The position numbers were made by a program, and so were the translations under genes. From an uncultured Alphaproteobacteria bacterium (lineage in GTDB: Bacteria > Pseudomonadota > Alphaproteobacteria > HIMB59), in NCBI GenBank assembly GCA_902621205.1, contig CACNLH010000005.1, positions 42,872-106,871 of the forward strand: a stretch of 64,000 nt of DNA, read 5' to 3'. The notes below the pieces were generated by a model. That model saw nothing but the letters and a program-made list of their open reading frames with translations, ran no database searches and had not been told where the DNA came from. Shown here in pieces: positions 18,044-26,671 of the stretch. How positions within the stretch are numbered: the first letter of the stretch is position 1; every line of letters starts with the position of its first letter.

Positions 18044-19686
18044 CTATTTTTTTTTTTTATTTTTCTTCTATAGGATTTTTCTTCAATTGAGTCTTCAATT
18101 TTATTTTTTTCAATTATTTCATTAGTATTATTTTTTACCATATTAATTATATCTTTATTAAATTCATATATCTTTTTGAGTGGTCTTTTTTTAACAAAAT
18201 TAATTTTAAACGATAATTTCATTAATTTTACTCTATTATTTAAATCTTTTGAATTATCCTTATAAAAATCATCATCTATTTGAATTTCAATATTATCTTC
18301 ATTGCCAATTGCATTTATACCCCTAATAGTTGAAATTATATTATGTATTAAAATTGAGTCTGTTTTTTTAAATCCACTTCCACCACAACAATCACATTTA
18401 TTATAGAAAGTTTCATAAATACTCTTCCCAATTCTTTGTCTTGATATTTCCATTAAACCGAATTGTGATATCTTAGTTATTTGAACTCTAGATCTATCTT
18501 TATAAAATAGTTCTTTTATTTTCCTCTCTACCTTTAAGTTATTTGAATTTATATTCATATCTATAAAGTCAATAACAATTAAACCTGCTATATTTCTTAA
18601 TTGTATTTGTTTAAATATTTCCTCACTAGCTTCTAAATTTGTATTTAAGGCAGTAATTTCAATATTTTTCTCTGATGTTGCACGTCCAGAGTTTATATCT
18701 ATGCTCGTAAGTGCCTCTGTTGGATTAATTACTAAATACCCTCCTGACTTTAAATAAATATTTTCTTCTGTTAGACTATTTATTGGATTTTTAATTCCAT
18801 AATTTTCAAATAAAGGAAGTTTATCATCATAATGAATAATTTTTTTATTCGATTTAACACTAAAGTCTTTTTCTAATTTTTTATATAACTTCATTGTTTT
18901 TAAGTCAGAAAATATAATTTCTTCTATTGTTCTTTGGTTTAAATCACGAGCTACTTTTATAATAGGGGTATCTAATTCCATTATTAGTATCGGTGCTTTT
19001 GATTTTAATGTATCTTCTCTTATTTTTGTCCACAGTTTTCGTAAATAACTAAAGTCTGCGATTATATCCTCGTCTTCAGCTGAAATAGCATTAGTTCTTA
19101 TGATCAAGGACATACCATCAGGTAAATTAAAATTATCGTGTAATTTTTTTAATCTCTTTCTATCAAGAGGATTTACAATTTTTTTTGAAACCCCACCAGT
19201 TGAGGAATTATTTGGTAATAAAACACTATACCTGCCTGGTAATGATATAAACGTAGTTATAGCTGCCCCTTTAGTTCCTCTTTCTTCTTTTACTATTTGA
19301 ATCAATAAAACTTGGTCTTTTTTGATAACATCCTGAATTTTGTACTTTCGATAAAATGATAGAAACTGTTTTTTAGTTTCTTTTTCATCTCCAATATCGC
19401 TAAAACTATCATTTTCTTTAACTACTATTTTCTCATTATGAGGAATCTTGAAGTAACTCGGATGGATTTCATCGAAAGGTAAAAAAGCCTTCTTTTCTGA
19501 TCCAAATTCTACAAAAGCTGCTTGAAGAGATGGCTCTACTCTAGACACAGTCCCAAGATATATATTATTTTTTTTACTTGATGCTAAGTTATCTGAGTAG
19601 TCAAAATAGTTGATTTCTTGCCCATCGGCTCCAATGATGCATAATTCGTTATTGATGCTTCCATCAATAAAAATTCTTTTAGACAT
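18040..19686 (-). CDS. Ribonuclease E/G family endoribonuclease
   Basis: Single-strand endonuclease for rRNA processing and mRNA decay. The 548 residues hold an S1 domain (about 38-130, NIYLGTVSRVEPSLQAAFVEFG), the catalytic DNase I-like part with Asp330 (SIDINSGRAT) and Asp373 (VIDFIDMN), and a zinc-link-like cluster CDCCGGSG at 431-438. The long arginine-rich degradosome scaffold of RNase E is absent; only a lysine-rich tail remains, so it is RNase G-sized. First gene of a five-gene reverse operon ending in accC. Confidence 0.93.
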   Translation of the reverse strand: MSKRIFIDGSINNELCIIGADGQEINYFDYSDNLASSKKNNIYLGTVSRVEPSLQAAFVEFGSEKKAFLPFDEIHPSYFKIPHNEKIVVKENDSFSDIGDEKETKKQFLSFYRKYKIQDVIKKDQVLLIQIVKEERGTKGAAITTFISLPGRYSVLLPNNSSTGGVSKKIVNPLDRKRLKKLHDNFNLPDGMSLIIRTNAISAEDEDIIADFSYLRKLWTKIREDTLKSKAPILIMELDTPIIKVARDLNQRTIEEIIFSDLKTMKLYKKLEKDFSVKSNKKIIHYDDKLPLFENYGIKNPINSLTEENIYLKSGGYLVINPTEALTSIDINSGRATSEKNIEITALNTNLEASEEIFKQIQLRNIAGLIVIDFIDMNINSNNLKVERKIKELFYKDRSRVQITKISQFGLMEISRQRIGKSIYETFYNKCDCCGGSGFKKTDSILIHNIISTIRGINAIGNEDNIEIQIDDDFYKDNSKDLNNRVKLMKLSFKINFVKKRPLKKIYEFNKDIINMVKNNTNEIIEKNKIEDSIEEKSYRRKIKKKNS

Positions 19687-19705
19687 GTTTTTAAATCCTT
19701 TTGAT

Positions 19706-19735
19706 ATGATAAGTTATTGATTATTTGATTGTTAA
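19706..19735 (-). promoter_or_regulatory. Candidate promoter for the RNase E/G operon
   Basis: On the reverse strand, TTAACA (19735-19730) and TATCAT (19711-19706) are 18 bp apart, each one mismatch from the sigma-70 consensus. A Shine-Dalgarno-like AAAGGA (19701-19696) lies before the ATG at 19686. This is in the 54-bp divergent gap shared with the PBP1a gene, so the predicted leader would be very short. Confidence 0.45.
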
Positions 19736-19740
19736 GTAAA

Positions 19741-22032
19741 ATGAAACTTTTTAAATATTTGCAGTACATTTTTGTGCTCACTGTATTAAGTATTTCCATA
19801 ATAGTTCTATATTTATGGAATATTCAACAAGATTTACCTGATCATAATATATCTCAATATTTCCCAAATGAAATAACAAAAATCTATGATGAAAAATATG
19901 AGCTTATGTATCATGTTGGTAATAGAGATAGATTCTACTTAGATTACGAAGATATACCTGAAACTATGATCAATGCAATAATATCAGCAGAAGATAAAAC
20001 CTTTTTTCAGCATCAGGGATTTGATGTTAAAGGAATAATGAACGCTTTTATTATAAATATAAAAAATATTTACTCCAAAAATAATAATAATTATGTCGGG
20101 GCATCAACAATTACTCAACAATTAGTTAAAAATATTCTTTTAAATAGAGATCAGACCATATCAAGAAAAATTAAAGAATTGATTTTATCACTAAGAATAG
20201 AGCAAGAGTATACTAAAGAATTCATAATTGAATTATATTTAAATGAAATTTATTTTGGGAGACGTTCATATGGTGTGGCTTCAGCTTCATTTAATTATTT
20301 TAATAAATCAATATTTGATTTAGAGATACATGAGTATGCGTATTTAGCTGCTCTACCAAAGGGTCCAAATAATTACGATCCAAAAAAAAATTACGATAGA
20401 GCCCTTGAAAGAAGGAATTATGTTTTAAAACAAATGGAATTAAATGAATTCATATCTTCTGATCAATTTAATTTCTATTCAAATTTAGATATAGAGCTTT
20501 ATGAAAAAAATAACAAAAAATATAAATCAGATTATAAGACAGATTTTATACTTAATTATTTGAATGAAAATTCATTCAATGAAAATGCGTTTTATATTCA
20601 ATCCACGATAGATCAAACTCTTCAAAAAATATCAGAAAAATCCTTATTGGATAATTTAGCCTTATTTGAGAGAAAATATAGAAAATGGTCTGGTAGCTAT
20701 AAAAACTTGCAAGAAATATTAAAATTTAAGAATGATCATTGGCATATTGCTAAAGTTATTAGTAAAAATCAAAATAAAACTAAATTATCCATAATTAATT
20801 CAGATGAAATAATAATTTTAAATAATGAAAATAATTTATATGGACCTGAAAAGATTTCACCAGAGACATATTTAAGTATTGATGATTATATTTTTGTGAC
20901 TAATGTAAATAATTTTTTTTATGCTGCTCAGTTACATGAAATAAACGGATCTGTAATTATCATGGATCCTTTTAATGGAAATATAGTTTCAATGGTTGGT
21001 GGTGTTAATTATGAAATTAGTAATTTTAATAGAGTTACTCAGGCATATAGACAACCAGGATCATCTATTAAACCATTTATATATGCTCATGCTTTAGAAA
21101 CTAAAAAATTTTTACCTAATACACTAATATTGGACTCAAATATTTTGTTGGATCAAGGTAATAATCTTCCTGTATGGGTACCTAAAAATTATTCTAATAA
21201 ATCTTACGGTGAATTAACATTTAGAAGAGCCCTAGAAACTTCAAATAATCTAGTAACATTAAAAATAGGTTTAGATTTAGGATTGAATTCAGTTAATAAA
21301 TTTTTAGATAAAATTAATTTTTATAATAAAAAAATTAAATCTGACGTCTACTCGACTCTTCTTGGGGCAGTTGAAAATAATCTTTTAAATTTGGCTGCAT
21401 CCTACTCAATCTTTTTAAATGGTGGTTATATAGTCGAGCCATCTATAATTAAAAAAGTCGTATCAAACGAAGGTGAATTAATTTTTAATAATGAATATTT
21501 TAAATGTAATTATTGCGCATTTTCAATTGATGACAGATCATACAGAATACCAATGATAGAGCCACAAAAAGAAAAAGTCATATCCCCACAAACTTCTTTT
21601 CAAATACTAAACATACTAGAGGGAGCTATCGAGAGAGGTACTGGTAAATCTTTAAATAAAATTGATTATCCAATTGCAGGGAAAACAGGAACCACCAATG
21701 AGAGTAAAGATTTATGGTTTTTTGGACTAACTCCTAGATATGTAATTGGAGTTTATGTTGGTTACGATGTACCAAAACCAATAGGATTTAAGGAAACAGG
21801 ATCATCAGTTGCTTTACCTATCTTTAAAACAATAATAGAGAATTATCTTTTATATAATAAAAATACAAATGATAAATTTATATTACCTAGTGACTTAATT
21901 ATTAAAAAAGTTAATAAAGATAACGGTGAGATTTCTGATGGACAAAATACAATTATTGACTACTTTACAAAAGAACAGTTAGAAATATTAGATAATTTTA
22001 ATAAAATTGAAAGTATTGGTGGAATAAATTAA
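19741..22032 (+). CDS. mrcA: Penicillin-binding protein 1A (transglycosylase/transpeptidase)
   Basis: Bifunctional peptidoglycan polymerase of the inner membrane. A membrane anchor (about 8-28) is followed by the glycosyltransferase domain with catalytic Glu84 (ISAEDKTFFQHQG) and GASTITQQLVKN, then the transpeptidase domain with RQPGSSIKPF (SxxK), TSNNLVT (SxN) and AGKTGTTNE (KTG). At 763 residues it is a normal class A PBP. I take ATG 19741 over an in-frame TTG 12 bp earlier. It shares a TAATG overlap with prfB. Confidence 0.95.
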   Translation: MKLFKYLQYIFVLTVLSISIIVLYLWNIQQDLPDHNISQYFPNEITKIYDEKYELMYHVGNRDRFYLDYEDIPETMINAIISAEDKTFFQHQGFDVKGIMNAFIINIKNIYSKNNNNYVGASTITQQLVKNILLNRDQTISRKIKELILSLRIEQEYTKEFIIELYLNEIYFGRRSYGVASASFNYFNKSIFDLEIHEYAYLAALPKGPNNYDPKKNYDRALERRNYVLKQMELNEFISSDQFNFYSNLDIELYEKNNKKYKSDYKTDFILNYLNENSFNENAFYIQSTIDQTLQKISEKSLLDNLALFERKYRKWSGSYKNLQEILKFKNDHWHIAKVISKNQNKTKLSIINSDEIIILNNENNLYGPEKISPETYLSIDDYIFVTNVNNFFYAAQLHEINGSVIIMDPFNGNIVSMVGGVNYEISNFNRVTQAYRQPGSSIKPFIYAHALETKKFLPNTLILDSNILLDQGNNLPVWVPKNYSNKSYGELTFRRALETSNNLVTLKIGLDLGLNSVNKFLDKINFYNKKIKSDVYSTLLGAVENNLLNLAASYSIFLNGGYIVEPSIIKKVVSNEGELIFNNEYFKCNYCAFSIDDRSYRIPMIEPQKEKVISPQTSFQILNILEGAIERGTGKSLNKIDYPIAGKTGTTNESKDLWFFGLTPRYVIGVYVGYDVPKPIGFKETGSSVALPIFKTIIENYLLYNKNTNDKFILPSDLIIKKVNKDNGEISDGQNTIIDYFTKEQLEILDNFNKIESIGGIN

Positions 22033-23124
22033 TGGATAAATATGAATTAACAAATTTAATCAATGAAATAGACTCTTTGATAAACCTTACAAGGAGGAGT
22101 CTTTGACTACGAAAAAACGATTAAAGAAATTCAAAGTTTAAATGAGATAATTACTAACCAAGAAAATTGGAGTAATGTCAATTTAATTAATAAATCTCAA
22201 GAAAAACTAAAACAAAATACAAATATCATTAATGATTTTAATTTTATTTTTAATCAGTTTAAAGAATTTAAAGAGTTTATTGAAATTTATGAGTCTCTAA
22301 ATGAGAAAGAATTAAATGAGTTAGTTGAAAATATTAATAATGTAAAAAAACAATGTGAGAAAATTAAAATTAAATCTCTTTTAAACAAAGAAACTGATGA
22401 TTGTAATGCTTTTATTGAAATACATGCTGGGGCAGGAGGTACTGAGAGTCAAGATTGGGCTGAAATGTTGTCTAGAATGTACCAACGTTTTGCAGAAAAA
22501 AATGATTACAAATATAAAATTATAGACTATCAAAGAGGAGAGGAAGCAGGTCTTAAAAATTTAACAATGATAATATCTGGCTTTAAAAGTTATGGTTATT
22601 TAAAGAATGAGTCGGGTATTCATAGGTTAGTAAGAATCTCTCCTTTTGACTCAAATAAAAGAAGACATACGAGTTTTTCCAGCGTTTGGGTATATCCTGA
22701 AATAGACAAGAATATAGAAATCGAAATAAATAATAAAGATTTGAGAATTGATACATTTAGAGCTTCAGGTGCAGGAGGTCAGCATATCAATACTACTGAC
22801 AGTGCAGTAAGAATAACACATTTAAAATATAATATTGTTGTGCAAAGCCAAAGTGAACGATCACAACATCGTAATAAAGACACTGCAATGAAGATGTTAA
22901 AATCTAGATTATATGAGATAGAATTAGATAAAAAAAATGAAGAAAAAAAAAAGGAAGAGAGTAATAAAAAGCAAATTGGATGGGGAAATCAGATAAGATC
23001 TTATGTCCTTCATCCATATAAAATGGTCAAAGATCTTAGAACAAATTATCAGACATCGAATGCTGAAAATGTTCTTGATGGAGAAATATATGAATTTTTG
23101 GAGTCAACATTAATAGATGCATAA
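22032..23124 (+). CDS. prfB: Peptide chain release factor 2 (programmed +1 frameshift)
   Basis: RF2 releases finished proteins at UGA and UAA. The gene is in two frames: 22032-22103 ends at an in-frame TGA (22104-22106), and decoding resumes in the +1 frame at 22105, giving join(22032..22103,22105..23124), 363 residues. The second part contains [18 protein letters not shown], the GGQ motif in [13 protein letters not shown] that drives peptide hydrolysis, and the SQRSQHRNK-like [10 protein letters not shown] segment. The disrupted frame is the classic RF2 autoregulation, so this is not a pseudogene. Confidence 0.96.
22092..22107 (+). promoter_or_regulatory. RF2 programmed +1 frameshift signal
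   Basis: The site reads AGGAGG (22092-22097), AGT, then CTT TGA C (22101-22107). The internal Shine-Dalgarno lies 3 nt from the CTT shift codon, the same spacing as in the well-studied E. coli prfB site. When RF2 is scarce the ribosome pauses at UGA followed by C and slips forward one base. The layout is read directly; that it works here is inferred from the family. Confidence 0.94.
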
Positions 23125-24148
23125 ATCTTATTTTTTTAAAATTTTAGCTCTATTACTTTTACCATTTCAAACATTAGCTTATGATTTTAATTTTCAGAGA
23201 GGAGATAATTCATTACAAATTGATTTTGAGGGAAATCAAATAAAAGAAATTAAATTTGACTTAAAAATTAATGGACAGAGAAACTTTGGAATAATAAATT
23301 ACCATAACAATGAGATATATATCCTTTTAAATACTGATCAAATATCATTTGATAATTTTAAAAAAGTTTTTCCTAAACCACAAAAAAATAAAAAATTAAA
23401 AAAGAAAATTAACTTCAACTGGGAGATATCTGAAATGACAATTTCAGAGGAATATTCACTTTTTTCAAACAAATTAAATTTTATCTACGATAAAGGTTTT
23501 GAGTCTATGATGTTTTATGATAACCAAAAAGAATTTGAATTATCTATTTTACCACAATTAGATGGAAATAAACAAATTTATTTGTTTTCTAAAAACGCAG
23601 GTCAATTTTTTTATGCACAAAAAATATCTAAAAATATGAATGGTGGAGCTTTAATTGGTAAAGGTTCTTTTAGAAAATTTGATGACTACGATCTGAATAT
23701 TAAAGTTAAAGATTTTAGTATTGATAAAAGTTCAAAGTTCTACAATTTACTTTTTACATCAAGGATGTTAGATATTTTTTCAGTACTACAAAATAGCCAA
23801 GATGAATTTAATTATTTAGAGGTCCCTGTCCAAAAAAAAGGTAAAATTTTCACTTTTGATCATGCTATAATGTTAGGTGGGACAGTTGCCTTCTCTTTTA
23901 AGGGTGAAGCAAATCCATCTGAAAAGGTTGCAACAGTTAATGGAACTTACGGACCCTTATATTTGTTTGAAAAGAGTTTTAAAAATGTACCTTTTGTAAG
24001 TGAGTTATTTGGTAAAAATGTTGAGGAAAGTCTTTTAGCTGCTGATTTTAAAGTAAAAAAGAATGGAAATAAAACAGATTTTATATTTAACCCTTTATCA
24101 ATACTAACTCCTGGTAAAACAAGAAACTTTTTTGATATTTGGGAGTAA
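23117..24148 (+). CDS. Short AsmA/YhdP-like secreted protein (C-terminal-domain only)
   Basis: A 343-residue product with a signal peptide (about 1-21). Its last 130 residues follow the C-terminal pattern of AsmA-like/DUF3971 proteins: a short helix before [52 protein letters not shown] and [12 protein letters not shown]. Full-length relatives exceed 1000 residues and form lipid-carrying bridges to the outer membrane. This one has lost most of that length, though the frame is intact. Function is inferred loosely: envelope lipid transport. Overlaps prfB by 8 bp. Confidence 0.65.
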   Translation: MHKSYFFKILALLLLPFQTLAYDFNFQRGDNSLQIDFEGNQIKEIKFDLKINGQRNFGIINYHNNEIYILLNTDQISFDNFKKVFPKPQKNKKLKKKINFNWEISEMTISEEYSLFSNKLNFIYDKGFESMMFYDNQKEFELSILPQLDGNKQIYLFSKNAGQFFYAQKISKNMNGGALIGKGSFRKFDDYDLNIKVKDFSIDKSSKFYNLLFTSRMLDIFSVLQNSQDEFNYLEVPVQKKGKIFTFDHAIMLGGTVAFSFKGEANPSEKVATVNGTYGPLYLFEKSFKNVPFVSELFGKNVEESLLAADFKVKKNGNKTDFIFNPLSILTPGKTRNFFDIWE

Positions 24149-24592
24149 TTATTTTATAATAATTTTATCATAAGTAGATATTTTACCTGATTTTATAATC
24201 TCAGCGCGTACTCCACTTTTAAATGCTAAAAGCCTAACAAGATTTTTAATTCCTAATTTTTTTTGAAGATATCTACATGGTTGACATAATTCATGTATTC
24301 TTAAAACTACATTATTAATTTGTATTTTTTTATTAATAGTTTTGTTTAGGTCAATACCTGATGTGATTATATTTCTTCTAAAATCCTTAAAATCAATTTT
24401 TTTTCTTATTTTCTTATTAAAATCATCAATTTTTTCTGACTCTATTAAAGTAACTTGCTCATAATTATTTTTATAATTTTCATAATATCTGTCATTAATT
24501 ATCCCCTTATTTTTCATTAAGATTGCTTGATTTACATAAAAAGTATTTTCACCATCTAGATTGCTAATATTGATTGCTTTAATTTTACCCAT
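24149..24592 (-). CDS. MOSC-domain protein
   Basis: MOSC domains bind molybdenum cofactor or handle sulfur through a conserved cysteine. The 147-residue chain is a single MOSC domain: FRRNIITSGIDLN (family DxRRNIvTrGvdL), then RIHELCQPCRYLQ with the two cysteines, and a closing GVRAEIIKSGKIS. Single-domain MOSC proteins of Alphaproteobacteria have no firm substrate. It abuts the AsmA-like gene tail to tail and is divergent from a small membrane protein gene. Confidence 0.85.
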   Translation of the reverse strand: MGKIKAINISNLDGENTFYVNQAILMKNKGIINDRYYENYKNNYEQVTLIESEKIDDFNKKIRKKIDFKDFRRNIITSGIDLNKTINKKIQINNVVLRIHELCQPCRYLQKKLGIKNLVRLLAFKSGVRAEIIKSGKISTYDKIIIK

Positions 24593-24622
24593 TTTCTAAT
24601 ATATTTACTTTAGTTTATAATT

Positions 24623-24898
24623 ATGGAAGATAACACAAATTTATACAGTCAAAGGAATATACTAATTCGTAATTTTCTTATTTTTTCTAGATTAGCACCT
24701 TTCGTAACTAGCTTTATAGGTTCTGTTCTCATTAATAAGATTTTTTTAAAAACACCTAATTTAATTAATCTGGATTTCATTTTGATTTTTATATCACTTT
24801 ATTTAGTTTTGTACGTATTTATCTCTCACACTAAGTCTTTATGTGAGCAACTTGCTATTGTTAATCAAAAAATAAATTCACATAGCGACGAACAATAA
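24623..24898 (+). CDS. Small membrane protein, unknown function
   Basis: I do not recognise this 91-residue product. It shows two hydrophobic segments (about 18-40 and 50-68), a single cysteine (KSLCEQL), and a polar C-terminal tail. It is divergent from the MOSC gene with a 30-bp gap and lies 61 bp before umuD. No family motif is visible. The intact frame, sensible start and position between real genes support it as coding. Confidence 0.6.
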   Translation: MEDNTNLYSQRNILIRNFLIFSRLAPFVTSFIGSVLINKIFLKTPNLINLDFILIFISLYLVLYVFISHTKSLCEQLAIVNQKINSHSDEQ

Positions 24899-24950
24899 GT
24901 TTTATTTTAAAATTTTTTTATTCCTTTAGGGTCTATTATAGTTTATAAAA

Positions 24951-24965
24951 GAACAAAATATGAAC
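24951..24965 (+). promoter_or_regulatory. LexA (SOS) box over the umuD start codon
   Basis: GAAC (24951-24954), seven bases, GAAC (24962-24965): an exact match to the GAAC-N7-GAAC direct repeat known as the LexA operator in Alphaproteobacteria. The ATG of umuD (24960-24962) lies inside it. Possible -10 elements (TATAGT 24937-24942, TATAAA 24944-24949) lie just upstream, so bound LexA would cover the transcription start. The lexA gene itself is not in the window. Confidence 0.85.
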
Positions 24966-25397
24966 AAAAATATCCCAGTAAAGACTGATAAAGACAATAA
25001 CTTTGAGTCTGTACCTTATGTTTTGTCTAAGATTTCAGCTGGATTTCCATCCCCAGCTGATGATTATATAGAAAATAATCTAAGCTTATCAGAACTATTG
25101 ATCAAAAATCACCTATCAACCTTTCTAATGAGAGCTAGTGGTGACTCCATGGTAGATTCTGGAATTAATGATGGCGACATATTAGTTGTAGATAGGAGTT
25201 TAGAAGCTAAAAGTAGAGATATAGTAATAGCTATATTTGAGGGAAACTTAACTGTCAAAAGACTAGTTATCAAGACAGATGGCTCTGCTATCCTAAAAGC
25301 TGAGAACCCATTGTATAAAAATATATTAATATCAGAGTACGCAGAATTAGAGATATGGGGAGTTGTTACTAGTGCCATTCATCAATTTATCAAATAA
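24960..25397 (+). CDS. umuD: UmuD-like SOS mutagenesis protein (LexA/S24 peptidase)
   Basis: UmuD self-cleaves on RecA filaments to UmuD', the partner of UmuC in DNA polymerase V. The cleavage site is Ala27-Gly28 in SAGFPSP; the catalytic dyad is Ser63 (ASGDSM) and Lys100 (TVKRL). At 145 residues with no DNA-binding domain it is UmuD, not LexA. The TAATGA junction with umuC couples the two. SOS control is shown by the operator at its start. Confidence 0.95.
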   Translation: MNKNIPVKTDKDNNFESVPYVLSKISAGFPSPADDYIENNLSLSELLIKNHLSTFLMRASGDSMVDSGINDGDILVVDRSLEAKSRDIVIAIFEGNLTVKRLVIKTDGSAILKAENPLYKNILISEYAELEIWGVVTSAIHQFIK

Positions 25398-26671
25398 TGA
25401 ATATAGTAGCCCTAGTAGATTGTAATTCATTTTATGCTTCGTGTGAGACTATCTTTAAACCTGATTTAAGTAAAAAACCTATTGTAGTTCTATCAAACAA
25501 CGATGGATGTGTCATAGCTAGAAGTTCTGAAGCCAAGAAATTAGGAATTAAAATGGGAATACCTTTCTTTGAGATAAAACAAATAGTAAAAAAATATCCA
25601 GTACATGTATTTTCATCAAATTACAGTCTATATGGAAATATCTCATCTAGGGTAATGGGAGTATTAAAAGAGCATTGTGATAGATTAGAAATTTATTCTA
25701 TAGACGAAGCTTTTTTAATATTAAATAAATATTCAGAGAGAAGTTTTGTTTCAAGAGCAGAAGGGATAAAAAAAATAATAAGGAAGTGGATAGGTGTACC
25801 TGTTAGTATAGGAATAGCTAACAATAAAACCTTATCAAAAGTAGCAAACCGTTTAGCTAAAAAAGATGAACTAGGATCTCAAGTAGTAGAAATTATAAAT
25901 CAAAAACAAATAGAAATATCCCTGAAGGTATTAGGGGTGGGTGATATTTGGGGAATAGGAGCTAGGATAGAGAAATTTCTTCAAAAAAATAGTATCTACA
26001 CTGCATACGATTTATATAAAGCAGATCCAAGGTGGGTGAGGCAACACCTAGGAGTAGTGGGAGAGAGAACCTATAGAGAACTACACGGTGAAATATGCAT
26101 ACCAATAGTAGAGAGGTCTGAGCCAAAAAAACAATGTCGAGTATCAAGATCTTTTGAAAATTATGTAACCAGTTTCCAGGATTTAGAGAAAAGAATAATA
26201 TCTTATGCTACTAGAGCCTCAGAAAAGATTAGATCTGATGGTTTACAGGCAAAAAAAATTACTACATTTATTCGTTCAAATAAATTTAACAACAATAATA
26301 AACAATACCATGCAGCTCAGACTTACGATTTTATATCTCCCTCAAATGACTTATTCGAGACGATTAAATTTGCTGTAAAGGCATTAAAATCTATTTATCG
26401 ACCAGAAATTAAATATAAAAAGGCAGGCGTTTTACTCTCAGATTTAACTCCAGAGGGAGAATACAATAGAGACTTATTTTTCTATCAGTCAGAAGAGAGT
26501 ATTTTAAAAAAAATTAGGGTAAACAAGGTATTTGATAATCTAAATAACAGATACGGAAGCGGGACTATTTGTGTTGCCAAAGAAAACTACGAAAAGTTTT
26601 ATATAACTAGACGACAAAACTTAAGTCCCGCATACACATCAAATTTTGATGATTTACCTAATGTAAATTAA
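25397..26671 (+). CDS. umuC: DNA polymerase V catalytic subunit UmuC (Y family)
   Basis: Translesion polymerase acting past UV and chemical damage. Metal-binding Asp8 is in LVDCNSFYASCE, the second site is SIDEAF, and the finger/palm text VVLSNNDGCVIARS and SNYSLYGNIS are typical of UmuC rather than DinB. The little-finger part and a DUF4113-like C-terminus (YGSGTICVA) complete 424 residues. Overlapping umuD by a base, it converges on trpB2 with a 4-bp stop overlap. Confidence 0.95.
   Translation: MNIVALVDCNSFYASCETIFKPDLSKKPIVVLSNNDGCVIARSSEAKKLGIKMGIPFFEIKQIVKKYPVHVFSSNYSLYGNISSRVMGVLKEHCDRLEIYSIDEAFLILNKYSERSFVSRAEGIKKIIRKWIGVPVSIGIANNKTLSKVANRLAKKDELGSQVVEIINQKQIEISLKVLGVGDIWGIGARIEKFLQKNSIYTAYDLYKADPRWVRQHLGVVGERTYRELHGEICIPIVERSEPKKQCRVSRSFENYVTSFQDLEKRIISYATRASEKIRSDGLQAKKITTFIRSNKFNNNNKQYHAAQTYDFISPSNDLFETIKFAVKALKSIYRPEIKYKKAGVLLSDLTPEGEYNRDLFFYQSEESILKKIRVNKVFDNLNNRYGSGTICVAKENYEKFYITRRQNLSPAYTSNFDDLPNVN

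Noticed and set aside
22104..22106. In-frame TGA near the start of prfB as a sign of a pseudogene
   Set aside because: The stop sits in the canonical RF2 frameshift context and the rest of the gene is intact, so it is programmed.
24960..26671. umuDC as part of a mobile island
   Set aside because: No integrase, repeats, tRNA-linked insertion or phage genes are nearby, and base composition does not visibly change.
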